A stretch of 64,000 nt of DNA, taken from the NCBI GenBank assembly GCA_934541105.1, contig CAKTDA010000002.1, positions 434,001-498,000 of the forward strand, read 5' to 3'. Of the stretch, positions 1 through 7,721 are shown piece after piece (within the stretch, counting starts at the first letter, position 1; the number at the start of each line of letters is the position of its first letter). The stretch is from an uncultured Luteitalea sp. (GTDB lineage: Bacteria; Acidobacteriota; Vicinamibacteria; Vicinamibacterales; Vicinamibacteraceae). Made by a program: the position numbers and the translations under genes. The notes under the pieces were generated by a model. It had not been told where the DNA came from, made no database searches, and saw only the letters and a program-made list of their open reading frames with translations.

Positions 1-42
1 AGTACGACTGGACTGGTTGTCTTGCATTGGCCAGGTGGTCGG

Positions 43-1425
43 TCAGCGCATCTCCACGACACGCTCGAGCCGGTATCGACGCGGCGTCGCGGTCTCGCGC
101 AGCAGCCACACGCGCGCCGCGCCGCCCACGACTATTCTTGGCGCCTTCGCGTCGGCATTGCCAGCAGGCAGCGTCACGTCCTGTCCCACGGTCGCGTTCG
201 AGTAGGCGGGGGAGACGAACAGCCCGGTTGCATCGATCTCCTCGAGCGCGCCGTAGACGCGCAGGTCGCCGAGATCCTGGATGCTGCCCTGCCAGCGGAG
301 GGTGCGTCCCTTCGGCCCCTGCCGCACCACGCGGCTGCCCGCGAGCCCGACATCACCAATGAACGGATCCACACCCGTGCCCGGGATGACGGTGCCGCCG
401 CGGACGATCGTGTGGAAGAGCCGGCTGCCGTTCTCGGGCAGGCGCTCGTAGACCGTCGGATCGGCGTCGGCAACGCGGCCGCTCGCAAGCGCATCGAGCG
501 CCGTGACGATTGCCACGAAGTTCAACTGCACCAGCGTGCGATCGGGGTCGGGACCCGGCCAGGGCCCCGTCTCGATCAACACGACGCCCGTGCCCCACTT
601 CGTGATGTTGTCGCCGAAGGCCCGCACCTCGAACTCGTCGTCGTAGCGGCCGATGCGGCCGGCTGCAAACGGCTGCAGCGCGTCCACGATGACGCTCGAT
701 GCGCGCTTGGTGAGCTGGCGGCGCGCGTCCTCGGACCGCGCTTCGTCGTATGCGACAGCGAGCAGCGAGATGACGGCCGGCTGCGGCGGCGTGCCGACCG
801 ACGTCCGCCAGTTCTGGTTGTGGAGGTTGAAGCCGATGATCGGCTCGACCTTGTCTCGCAGGGCCTTCAGGATGCGTCCCTCCGGCGTCTGCAGCAGCAA
901 CGCGTCGCGATTGATGTCGACACCCTGGGCGTTGCGCCGCGTGAAGCGTTCGGCACCGTCGGGGTTGAGCATCGGCACCATGTGGAGCGTGAGGGTGTCG
1001 AGCATGCGGACGACGACCGGATCGGTCCGGTGGTTCAGCAGCCACTGCGACATGTCGAGCAGGGCCGACGTCGCGGTCGGCTCGTCACCGTGCATCTGCG
1101 ACCACAGCAGGACGGGCTTGCTGCCGCGGCCGACAGTCAGGTGATGGATGGCGCGGCCCTCGACCGAGCGGCCGAGCACCTCGTCCCGGAACATCCCGGC
1201 GCCGTCGCGAACGAGGCGCGCAAGCTGTGCCTCGAGGATCTCGTGCGTGACGAGCGGTGGCGGAGGAAGCGCAATCCGCTCGGCTGTCCACGTGGCGGCG
1301 AGTTCCCGGGGGGCCGGGGCGCGGAGGTCCTGCGACGCGGTGGCGCACGACGCCACCACGAGCGTGAACAGGACGGCAGCGCCCGCGCGCAACGAGGCGG
1401 CGGGTCGGAGGGCGAGACGTGACAT
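43..1425 (-). CDS. M14-family zinc carboxypeptidase, predicted lipoprotein
   Basis: A 460-residue secreted metallopeptidase of the M14 carboxypeptidase family. Residues 1-27 form a lipoprotein-type signal with VASC at the end. The zinc site is visible as HGDEPT (His112, Glu115) and a later LHNQN (His202). NPDGAERF and GVDINRD are the usual M14 substrate-binding stretches, and the IETGPW segment near residue 310 probably holds the catalytic glutamate. The C-terminal ~130 residues look like an appended beta domain. The frame stays open upstream to 1509, but the ATG at 1425 is preferred because it starts the signal peptide and lies just after the stop of the upstream phosphoesterase (1454). The two genes probably share a transcript. 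Family assignment is firm; whether the substrate is peptide or cell-wall material is unknown. Confidence 0.85.
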   Translation of the reverse strand: MSRLALRPAASLRAGAAVLFTLVVASCATASQDLRAPAPRELAATWTAERIALPPPPLVTHEILEAQLARLVRDGAGMFRDEVLGRSVEGRAIHHLTVGRGSKPVLLWSQMHGDEPTATSALLDMSQWLLNHRTDPVVVRMLDTLTLHMVPMLNPDGAERFTRRNAQGVDINRDALLLQTPEGRILKALRDKVEPIIGFNLHNQNWRTSVGTPPQPAVISLLAVAYDEARSEDARRQLTKRASSVIVDALQPFAAGRIGRYDDEFEVRAFGDNITKWGTGVVLIETGPWPGPDPDRTLVQLNFVAIVTALDALASGRVADADPTVYERLPENGSRLFHTIVRGGTVIPGTGVDPFIGDVGLAGSRVVRQGPKGRTLRWQGSIQDLGDLRVYGALEEIDATGLFVSPAYSNATVGQDVTLPAGNADAKAPRIVVGGAARVWLLRETATPRRYRLERVVEMR

Positions 1426-1453
1426 TCGGTGTGGGGGTGGACGGGCGGTCCCG

Positions 1454-2752
1454 TCAGTAGGTGCCGGAGAGCTCCGGCTTGCGGTCGACGAAGCGGCGGC
1501 GGCCGGCACGCGGCTTCTGGATCTCGAAGGCGTCGAACAACTGGCCCGTGACCGTACGGGCCTCGAACCGCAGCGACTGCGGCGACACCGTGATCACCTG
1601 GTACAGCTGGACGTTGGCCGCGGTGCGCGTCGCCCAGGCGCGGTCCTTGCCGACCTCTTCCATCGAAGGCCCACTCACCGAGACGACATACACCGTGCCC
1701 TCGTCGTCGCGGCGGGCGGTGCCGGCGGCTGCGATGTTCTCGCCGCGGCCGTAGGCGTGATCGTGGCCCTGCAGCACGAGGTCCACGTCGTGCTTGTCGA
1801 ACAGCGGCTTGAGCGCGGTGCGCAGCGACGCATTGTCTCGATCGACGCCGAGCGAGAACACGGGATGGTGCAGGACGACGATCGTCCAGCGGTTCTTGTT
1901 GCCTTCGAGGCGGGACGCGAGCCAGGCGGCCTGATCGGCAATCCGCGCGTCCTCCACCGAGTTGAGGACGATCACGCGAGCGCCCTGATAGTCGAAGGAA
2001 TACACGGTTTCGGCAAGGCCGTCCGGGCCGTCCTCGGGCAACGCGAACTGGTGCCGCCACAGCGGCGCGAGCTGTCGCGGGTCCTCGCGGTTGATACGGG
2101 CGTACTCGAGATTGCCGACCGCCGGGACCTGCGGAATCATCGCGTTCGCCCAGCCGGCGGCCCTGAACCACTCCGCCCACTGATCGTCGCTCTCGCCGAT
2201 GCTCACGAGATCGCCGGAGTGGACGACGAACCGCGACCGCGGGGCGTCTGTCAGTGCCGCGCGCATCGTCCGCGCCCACAACGAGCGGACGTCGCTCTGG
2301 GCGTCGCCGAGGAAGATGAACGAGAACGGCGACGGTTCGACACTCGCCGTCCGGAACTGGAACCACTCGCTCCAGGTCGTGCCATCGCCGACGCGGTAGG
2401 CGTACAGCGTGTTGGGGCGGAGTGCCGTGAACCGGGCCTCGTGGTAGTAGGCCGTGCCGCTCGGGACGGGCACGGCGGCAATGCGGGCCGGCGCCCGGCG
2501 TGCGAGCGCACCGAAGCCCGGGTTGGCACTGGCTTCGGCAATCTCGGCAAAGGACTCGTCCACGCGCGCGTCGGTCCGCCACGTGACCGCCTGCGTGCGC
2601 GCCGGATCGTCGCGCCACGTCAGCACGACGCGTGTCGGTCGGCGGCCTGGATCGGCAGGCGGAGCGGTGAGCGGCGCCTGCGCCGGCAGCGCCACCGAGC
2701 CGAGGCCCAGGGCCAACACGCCGAGCAGGACGCCGAAGCGGCGCGCTGTCAT
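1454..2752 (-). CDS. Secreted purple-acid-phosphatase-like metallophosphoesterase
   Basis: A 432-residue exported calcineurin-like phosphoesterase. A signal peptide ends near the LPAQA at residue 25. An N-terminal fibronectin-like domain of the purple acid phosphatase type follows (about residues 35-140), then the catalytic domain with GDAQSD, SGDL, LHHP and GHDHAYGR metal-binding motifs. The canonical GNHE motif reads GNLE here, so the usual histidine is leucine. The remaining ligands are intact, so it may be active but altered. The ATG at 2752 starts directly at the signal peptide; the frame also allows 2815. It lies upstream of the M14 gene on the same strand, with a 28-bp gap. Substrate not predictable. 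Confidence 0.85.
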   Translation of the reverse strand: MTARRFGVLLGVLALGLGSVALPAQAPLTAPPADPGRRPTRVVLTWRDDPARTQAVTWRTDARVDESFAEIAEASANPGFGALARRAPARIAAVPVPSGTAYYHEARFTALRPNTLYAYRVGDGTTWSEWFQFRTASVEPSPFSFIFLGDAQSDVRSLWARTMRAALTDAPRSRFVVHSGDLVSIGESDDQWAEWFRAAGWANAMIPQVPAVGNLEYARINREDPRQLAPLWRHQFALPEDGPDGLAETVYSFDYQGARVIVLNSVEDARIADQAAWLASRLEGNKNRWTIVVLHHPVFSLGVDRDNASLRTALKPLFDKHDVDLVLQGHDHAYGRGENIAAAGTARRDDEGTVYVVSVSGPSMEEVGKDRAWATRTAANVQLYQVITVSPQSLRFEARTVTGQLFDAFEIQKPRAGRRRFVDRKPELSGTY

Positions 2753-2967
2753 GAAGAGCAAGTTCCCTGCGAAGGATCGAGCGCGCGGGGAGACGCCGAT
2801 CGCAACTCGGCGCATGCTAGCACGGACAGCCGTTCCAGCTCGGCCTGCGGTTCAGACAGCTCTACCGTCGTGCCACTGGCGGCCTGCGCCAGTCTGCCTC
2901 CGGGCGTCGGGCGCGCTCGGCGCTCGGCGCGACCCCCATGCCCCGTACCTCGTACGCGGATCGGCGT

Positions 2968-2973
2968 TACGCT
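2968..2973 (+). promoter_or_regulatory. -10 hexamer TACGCT, likely leaderless promoter
   Basis: TACGCT ends six bases before the GTG at 2980. This spacing puts the transcription start at or next to the start codon. The same hexamer precedes the histidine leader gene at 28100. No convincing -35 was seen. Confidence 0.45.
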
Positions 2974-2979
2974 GTCCGC

Positions 2980-4101
2980 GTGACAAGCCTGCTCGCGCTC
3001 CAGACGCCGCTCGTCGTGATCGACGCGCCGACGATGACCGCCAACATCGCGCGCATGGCCGAGGCTGCCGCCGCCGGCGACAAGCAGCTGCGACCGCATG
3101 GCAAGACGCACAAGAGCGCCTGGGTCGCACGGCAGCAGGTCGCGGCCGGGGCGGTGGGCCTTGCCTGTGCCAAGCCCGGCGAGGCCGAGGTCTTTGCCGC
3201 CGCCGGCATCGACGACCTGCGCATCGCCTACCCCATCGCGCCGAGCTACGCGCCGCGGGTGCTCTCGCTGATGGACGGCGTGCGTCTCTCGACGATCGTC
3301 GACGACGTGGGTGTGGCGCAGGCCTGGTCGAACGCCATGGAAGCCGCCGGGCGCCGCCTCGAGGTCCTCGTGAAGATCGACGTCGGAACCCACCGCTGCG
3401 GCGTGGACCCTCGTGAGCGCGACGCCGTCGCGTTCATCGAGGCCGTCAGCCGCATGCCGGGGCTCGACCTTCGCGGCCTGCTCAGCCACGCCGGCCACGC
3501 GTATGCCGCGACATCGGCCGACGCCGTCGCGCAGATCGCCCGCGACGAGGCCGCCATGATGGCCGAGCTCGTGGCCGGGTGCGCCGCACGTGGAATCGAG
3601 CTCGCGGAGGTCAGCGTCGGCTCGACGCCGACGGCACGCGTCAGCGCGACGCTCGACGGCATCACGGAGCTCCGGCCCGGCAACTACGTCTTCCACGATC
3701 GCACGCAGGTCGGGCTCGGCGTCGTGGGATGGGAGGGCTGCGCGCTCCGCATCCACGCCTCGGTCGTGTCCTTCCCGGCACCCGACAGGCTGGTGCTCGA
3801 TGCGGGCAGCAAGGTGCTGTCCTCGGACGGCGCGCGCGGCTTCGCAGGGGCCGCCCCCGGCTTCGGCGCGGTGCTCGGTGCCGACGGCCAGCCGGCCGGC
3901 GCGTTCGTCATCGAACGCCTCTCCGAGGAGCACGCCGTCGTCCGGGTCACGGGGCCGACGAACCTGCGCATCGGCGATCGCGTGACGATCGTCCCCAACC
4001 ACGCCTGCGTCGTCGCCAACCTGACGAACGGCTACGTCGTGGCCGATGGCGATCAAGTGCTCGAGCGGCTGCCGGTCGATGCACGCGGGTGCGTCAACTG
4101 A
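2980..4101 (+). CDS. D-threonine aldolase / D-serine dehydratase-like PLP enzyme
   Basis: A 373-residue fold-type III PLP enzyme (alanine racemase N-terminal barrel plus DSD1/D-threonine-aldolase C-terminal domain). The Schiff-base lysine is in RPHGKTHKS near the N-terminus. The C-terminal metal site reads PNHAC, a His-x-Cys pair. From family knowledge, His-x-Cys is the zinc pair of D-serine dehydratase, while characterised D-threonine aldolases use His-x-Asp; sequence alone does not decide between deamination of D-serine and cleavage of D-threonine to acetaldehyde and glycine. Start: GTG at 2980, chosen for the TACGCT six bases upstream and because the barrel begins right after it; an in-frame ATG lies at 2938. 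The next gene, 29 bp downstream on the same strand, is a microcompartment shell protein. Confidence 0.85.
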   Translation: MTSLLALQTPLVVIDAPTMTANIARMAEAAAAGDKQLRPHGKTHKSAWVARQQVAAGAVGLACAKPGEAEVFAAAGIDDLRIAYPIAPSYAPRVLSLMDGVRLSTIVDDVGVAQAWSNAMEAAGRRLEVLVKIDVGTHRCGVDPRERDAVAFIEAVSRMPGLDLRGLLSHAGHAYAATSADAVAQIARDEAAMMAELVAGCAARGIELAEVSVGSTPTARVSATLDGITELRPGNYVFHDRTQVGLGVVGWEGCALRIHASVVSFPAPDRLVLDAGSKVLSSDGARGFAGAAPGFGAVLGADGQPAGAFVIERLSEEHAVVRVTGPTNLRIGDRVTIVPNHACVVANLTNGYVVADGDQVLERLPVDARGCVN

Positions 4102-4114
4102 CGGGCAGCTGTCG

Positions 4115-4120
4115 TACACT
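4115..4120 (+). promoter_or_regulatory. -10 hexamer TACACT before the shell-protein gene
   Basis: TACACT sits in the short gap between the PLP enzyme and the shell gene and ends ten bases before its ATG. The shell gene may therefore have its own promoter as well as read-through from upstream. Confidence 0.4.
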
Positions 4121-4130
4121 CAGCGACGCT

Positions 4131-4424
4131 ATGGCGCAGGGCACCCGTGAAGTCGGCGACGCACTCGGGATGATCGAGACCCGGGGTCTGGTGGGCATGG
4201 TCGAGGCCACCGACGCAATGCTGAAGACGGCAAACGTCACGCTCGTCAGCTGGCAGAAGGTGGATGCGGGCCTCGTGACGGCAATCGTCCGGGGCGACGT
4301 CGCCGCCGTGAAGGCCGCGACCGATGCCGGCGCTGCCGCAGCCCGCCGCGTCGGCGAGCTCGTCGGCGTTCACGTCATCCCGCGCCCGGCCGACGACGTC
4401 GAACAGATCTTCCCGATCGGCTGA
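4131..4424 (+). CDS. Bacterial microcompartment shell protein, BMC-H (PduA/EutM type)
   Basis: A 97-residue single BMC-domain protein, the normal length for a hexameric shell tile. It follows PduA nearly throughout: ALGMIETRG at the start, ATDAMLKTANV, the GLVT-IVRGDV stretch, KAATDAGAAAARRVGE and the HVIPRP ending. The lysine in DAMLKTANV (Lys32) and the arginine of HVIPRP (Arg85), which match PduA assembly residues Lys26 and Arg79, are both kept. The pore loop differs: PduA KIGSG reads KVDAG here, so Asp45 and Ala46 occupy the Gly39 and Ser40 positions. No other shell protein, pentamer or signature core enzyme (aldehyde dehydrogenase, phosphotransacylase) is present in the window. It is either an orphan tile or a satellite of a distant locus. 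The only co-directional neighbour is the D-threonine aldolase-like enzyme. Confidence 0.95.
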   Translation: MAQGTREVGDALGMIETRGLVGMVEATDAMLKTANVTLVSWQKVDAGLVTAIVRGDVAAVKAATDAGAAAARRVGELVGVHVIPRPADDVEQIFPIG

Positions 4425-4464
4425 CGCCTGTGCGCCTTCGTCGGGCGCCCGGCACTCGGCCGCG

Positions 4465-4785
4465 TCACTCGATGACGACGGCCGTCCCGCTGGCGCTCAC
4501 CATCAGCATGCTGCCGCCGTTCCCGATGGTCTCGTAGTCGAGATCCACGCCAATCACGGCGTTGGCCCCGAGCGCCGCGGCCTGCTGCTGCATCTCCTGG
4601 ACGGCGAGTTCCTTGGCCTTGCGCAGCTCCGACTCGTAGGCCGCCGACCTCCCGCCGACGATGTCGCGGATGCCGGCAAACAGGTCCCGGAAGATGTTCG
4701 CCCCGAGGATGGCCTCCCCACTCACGAGGCCGATGTAGCGCACGACCTTCCCCGTGTCGAGCGTGTGTGTCGTCGTGATCAGCAT
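4465..4785 (-). CDS. YbjQ / UPF0145 family protein
   Basis: A 106-residue protein matching the YbjQ (UPF0145) family in length and pattern: an N-terminal LITTT start, GLVSGEAILGAN, the FAGIRDIVGGRSAAYE stretch and a C-terminal GANAVIGVDLDYETI strand. Family members form small beta-rich oligomers once described as heavy-metal binding; no biochemical role is established. Start: ATG at 4785, five bases after a GGAG ribosome site; the open frame upstream to 4866 lacks family similarity. Convergent with the shell-protein gene (40-bp gap) and downstream of the ThiO-PhhB pair on the same strand. Confidence 0.85.
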   Translation of the reverse strand: MLITTTHTLDTGKVVRYIGLVSGEAILGANIFRDLFAGIRDIVGGRSAAYESELRKAKELAVQEMQQQAAALGANAVIGVDLDYETIGNGGSMLMVSASGTAVVIE

Positions 4786-4834
4786 GTCGCTCTCCGTCGC
4801 CTGCCCCGTACCCTGAACCCGCCCTCGCGCCGAT

Positions 4835-5140
4835 CTACTTCTCGACGACCGTGAAGGCATCGGCAAGGCGGCTCGCCACGCGCGCCGCGTCCACGTCCTT
4901 CTGCGTGACGCCGTCGGCGGTGTGTGTCCAGAACCGCACCGTGAGCCGCCGGTATTCCAGCAGGAAGTCCGGATGATGGTCGGCCGCTTCGGCCTCGAAA
5001 CCGAGGCGTGTCAACAGCGCCACGGCATCGGCAAAGCTCGCCGTGGTGAACTGTCGTGCAATGGCGTTGCCGTCGCGCACCCAGCCAGGCAAGGTGGCAA
5101 GGGCCGTGTCGATCTGCGTGGCATCGAGCTTATCCGTCAC
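4835..5140 (-). CDS. phhB: Pterin-4a-carbinolamine dehydratase
   Basis: A 101-residue PCD/DCoH protein, normal family length. The signature HHPDFLLEYRRLTVRFWTH, ending in a TH-x-G-T-x-D helix start, carries the catalytic histidines. The enzyme dehydrates 4a-hydroxytetrahydrobiopterin, recycling the cofactor of aromatic amino acid hydroxylases, none of which is in the window. Start: GTG at 5140 with a strong GGGAGGA ribosome site ending a few bases upstream. It begins 14 bp after the ThiO stop on the same strand, so the two are probably co-transcribed. An unrelated frame joins this gene to much longer open sequence upstream, which is a shadow of thiO. Confidence 0.9.
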   Translation of the reverse strand: MTDKLDATQIDTALATLPGWVRDGNAIARQFTTASFADAVALLTRLGFEAEAADHHPDFLLEYRRLTVRFWTHTADGVTQKDVDAARVASRLADAFTVVEK

Positions 5141-5154
5141 CCTGATCCTCCCGT

Positions 5155-6261
5155 TCAGAGATCGAAACGTGCAGGTGACAGGGCCGCCGGAACGGCCGTC
5201 CCATCGTTGCGCACCACCTGAGAGACGAGATCCGCCGTCAAGGGCGCAAGCAGCGCGCCGTGGCGGAAGTGCCCTGTCGCATACACGAGCCCGGGCGCGC
5301 GCTGCGACGGGCCGACGATCGGCAGGCCGTCGGGCGAGCCGGGACGCAAACCCACGCGCACTTCCGAGAAGCCTGCCTGTGCGAGCCCGGGAATCACGCC
5401 CTGGGCCGCGGCGCACAACTGCGAGACACCCGCCACCGTTGCGCGCGCGTCGAACCCGGCTTCCTCCATGGTTGCGCCGACGAGCAGTTCGTCGCCCCAC
5501 GGCACCATGTAGCAGCCCTTGCCCCAGAGCACGCGGCGCACGTTGCTGCCGCTCACGACCAGCCGCAGCAGCTGGCCGCGGACCGGCGGCGTCGGCGTCG
5601 CAGGATGTCCCTCGATGGGCAACTGCATGGACCACGCCCCCGCGGTGACGACGACGTGGGGGGCGATGTAGGTGCGCGTCTGCGTCTCGACGGCAAGGCG
5701 GCCGTCGGCAGCGGCGACGCGCGCAACGCGTTCGCCCGCGACGAACGACGCGTCGTGGTGCAGCGTGGCGACGCGCAGCGCCTCGACGAGGTCGCGGATG
5801 CGCACCGCGCCGTGGACGTCGATCAGCAGCGCCGCGCGCTGCGTCGTGGCAAGCGGTTCGATCTCGTGGACGTCCGCGGGATCGTCGAGCAGCTGGCACG
5901 GCACGCCCTGCGCATGGAGTCGCCGCGCCACGTCGGCGAGCGCCGCGGCGGCCTCCTCCGAGTCGGCAACCTGCAGGGTGCCCTGCCGCACATACGGCAC
6001 CTGGAGATCCGAGTCGCGCTGCACGCGAGCGACGAACGTGTCGTAGAGCGCCAGGCTGCCCGCGCCGAGTTCCTGGAGCGTGCTGTCGTGCTTGCCCTCG
6101 ATGTAAGGGCACAACATGCCGGCCGAGGCCTGCGACGCGCCGGACCCCGGCGTGCGCGCGTCGAGCACGAGGACCGACGCGCCCTCACGCGCGAGGGAGT
6201 GGGCGATGGCGCAGCCGATGAGCCCCGCGCCGATGACGATGACATCGGGAGACGCCGACAC
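5155..6261 (-). CDS. thiO: Glycine oxidase-like FAD-dependent oxidase
   Basis: A 368-residue DAO-family flavoenzyme. The N-terminal VIGAGLIGCAIAHSLA is the Rossmann FAD site, followed by an acidic LDAR, and the C-terminus has the ATGHFRHGALLAP segment typical of ThiO glycine oxidases. ThiO oxidises glycine (and some D-amino acids) to the imine or glyoxylate with hydrogen peroxide release, normally to feed thiazole synthesis. No thiamine genes are nearby; the downstream partner is phhB, and a D-amino-acid enzyme lies across the convergent junction. A general glycine/D-amino-acid oxidase is therefore an equal possibility. Start is GTG at 6261, seven bases after a TACACT hexamer. Confidence 0.85.
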   Translation of the reverse strand: MSASPDVIVIGAGLIGCAIAHSLAREGASVLVLDARTPGSGASQASAGMLCPYIEGKHDSTLQELGAGSLALYDTFVARVQRDSDLQVPYVRQGTLQVADSEEAAAALADVARRLHAQGVPCQLLDDPADVHEIEPLATTQRAALLIDVHGAVRIRDLVEALRVATLHHDASFVAGERVARVAAADGRLAVETQTRTYIAPHVVVTAGAWSMQLPIEGHPATPTPPVRGQLLRLVVSGSNVRRVLWGKGCYMVPWGDELLVGATMEEAGFDARATVAGVSQLCAAAQGVIPGLAQAGFSEVRVGLRPGSPDGLPIVGPSQRAPGLVYATGHFRHGALLAPLTADLVSQVVRNDGTAVPAALSPARFDL

Positions 6262-6268
6262 GCTTCAC

Positions 6269-6274
6269 AGTGTA
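6269..6274 (-). promoter_or_regulatory. -10 hexamer TACACT before thiO
   Basis: On the minus strand TACACT ends seven bases before the thiO GTG, the same hexamer and a similar spacing as for the shell-protein gene. Probably a leaderless start. Confidence 0.4.
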
Positions 6275-6354
6275 ACGAAAGGCAGGACAGGTTCCCCGAA
6301 CGTGGCGTGCGCCCCGTCACGAAGACGTCACGACCACCCGCCGTGCCGGAACCG

Positions 6355-7113
6355 CTACTGCCGGCGCATGTCGCGGAACTGCACCTGCGTCCGGTAGTCG
6401 TCCTGCAGATTGCCACCGGTGCGCGCGCGGTCCACGAACAGCCCGTAGCTTCCCGTCATCGTCCCGAGGATCGGGTCGATGGTGCCGCGCAGCGTGCTCA
6501 CCTCCACGCGCAGCGTGGGTGTCGTGGTCGGGACGTCGATGCGGCCGGCAAGCGCCAGCTGGTCGTCGGCGGCAACCTGTCCGGTGAGGGGAACCGTGGC
6601 CGTCGGCTCGGCCGAGTCGACAAGCGTGCCCGTCAACAGGTCGCCGACCTGCGTCACGGACAGCGTGATCGTGCCCCCCGTGGCGGCACCAGGTGCGCAG
6701 ATGGGCGTCGTGGACGCCGGATTGCACGCGAGCTGGATCCTGCTCGCGCCGCCTCGCCACGTGCCGTTGTAGTCGGGCACGACGCGTAAGGCCACGCTGC
6801 CAGATGCCGTGCCGGAGCTGGCCGTGACCGTTGCGCGGCCCGGCCGTCCGGCGGTCGCCTGCCCCGCGGCGCTCACGGCGACGACCGTGGTGTCGGTGCT
6901 GACCCACGTCAGGCCGGCGACGGGTGCCCCGCCGCTCGCGGCCGTGAGCGGGACGGTCTCGCCGGCCCTCAACGTCGCGCGCGGCGCGACGACCTGCAGC
7001 GTGCCACCGGGCGACGTCGGCGTGTCGGTCGAGCTGTCGCAGCCGGCAGCCAGCACGGCAAGCAGGAACAGGCAGGTCGCGCCGGGGGCGGTCAGGCGGG
7101 CTCGGGCTATCAC
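6355..7113 (-). CDS. Lipoprotein with bacterial Ig-like (Big2) domain
   Basis: A 252-residue predicted lipoprotein: hydrophobic signal, lipobox LAAGC, a Ser/Thr/Pro linker, then a Big2-type Ig-like domain (about residues 35-110, with the typical STD-VV-AVSAAGQATA-GRAT spacing). A C-terminal beta-rich domain begins at YNGTWRGG and resembles repeat-containing extracytoplasmic proteins of unknown function. Anchored at the cell surface or outer membrane; no catalytic residues are evident. Start: GTG at 7113, chosen because it begins the signal peptide and sits six bases after TACAGT; the frame continues to 7191 but would overlap the divergent gene. Confidence 0.75.
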   Translation of the reverse strand: MIARARLTAPGATCLFLLAVLAAGCDSSTDTPTSPGGTLQVVAPRATLRAGETVPLTAASGGAPVAGLTWVSTDTTVVAVSAAGQATAGRPGRATVTASSGTASGSVALRVVPDYNGTWRGGASRIQLACNPASTTPICAPGAATGGTITLSVTQVGDLLTGTLVDSAEPTATVPLTGQVAADDQLALAGRIDVPTTTPTLRVEVSTLRGTIDPILGTMTGSYGLFVDRARTGGNLQDDYRTQVQFRDMRRQ

Positions 7114-7119
7114 CGCGCG

Positions 7120-7125
7120 ACTGTA
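7120..7125 (-). promoter_or_regulatory. -10 hexamer TACAGT before the Ig-domain lipoprotein
   Basis: On the minus strand, TACAGT ends six bases before the GTG at 7113. It lies in the 25-bp gap to the divergent gene at 7139, so the two promoters must overlap. Confidence 0.35.
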
Positions 7126-7138
7126 GCAAGATGGGCGG

Positions 7139-7666
7139 GTGTCCGGAAGGCCCGTGCGGCTGATCGACCCCGACGTCCCTCGTGAGCGCATCGACGCCGG
7201 GATCCGGGCGGCGGTGCACCCGCGTCACGACCCGGCCCGGTGGGCGTTGCCGCTGCTCGACGAACTCGACAGGACGATCGATGGCGTGTGGCAGCGCGTC
7301 GCGCTCGACGAGGAGGCGTTCGACGCGCTGTGGCTTCCCGAGCACACCGGCGAGCCCTGCCATGGCGACAGCCATCGTCTGGGAGACGCTCCCGGTGGAT
7401 CGTCACTGCGTGATGCCGCGGCATGGCTCACGGCACACGGCGACGTGTATGCCGCCGCCAATCCGTCGTGCTGGGGGCGCATCATTGCCGCCTCGCGTCA
7501 GCCGTCGTCGCCGATCGTCGTCGCGGACCGTTCGGTCGGCGACCGCCTGAAGCCCGACGATGCCGCACTGGTCGTTGTGGACGGCCTGCACCGGGCGCTG
7601 GGCTACCGAATCGACGGGCGGCGCACCTGCGAGGCCTACATCAGGAGAGCTGTTGGCAATCGGTAG
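7139..7666 (+). CDS. Hypothetical protein with ParB/sulfiredoxin-like C-terminal motif
   Basis: A 175-residue soluble protein, GTG start. I do not recognise a family with certainty. The N-terminal half is rich in Asp, Arg and His. The C-terminal stretch DRLKPDDAALVVVDGLHRAL followed by GYRIDG resembles the VDGxHR core of ParB/sulfiredoxin-like nucleotide-binding domains, with a conserved-looking DG-HR. No membrane segment or signal. It is transcribed away from the lipoprotein gene and may be a stand-alone gene. Confidence 0.6.
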   Translation: MSGRPVRLIDPDVPRERIDAGIRAAVHPRHDPARWALPLLDELDRTIDGVWQRVALDEEAFDALWLPEHTGEPCHGDSHRLGDAPGGSSLRDAAAWLTAHGDVYAAANPSCWGRIIAASRQPSSPIVVADRSVGDRLKPDDAALVVVDGLHRALGYRIDGRRTCEAYIRRAVGNR

Positions 7667-7721
7667 GCGTCGATCGTCGGATCGACGCTTCGATTGTCCA
7701 TGGGCGTCCGGCAGCGACCTC

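Noticed and set aside
1..42. Possible coding sequence at the left window edge
   Set aside because: Only 42 bases beyond the M14 stop and no start, stop or motif to support a gene.
4835..6112. A 425-codon frame fusing PhhB to a long N-terminal part
   Set aside because: The upstream part is the wrong frame of thiO; the GTG at 5140 has a strong ribosome site and family length.
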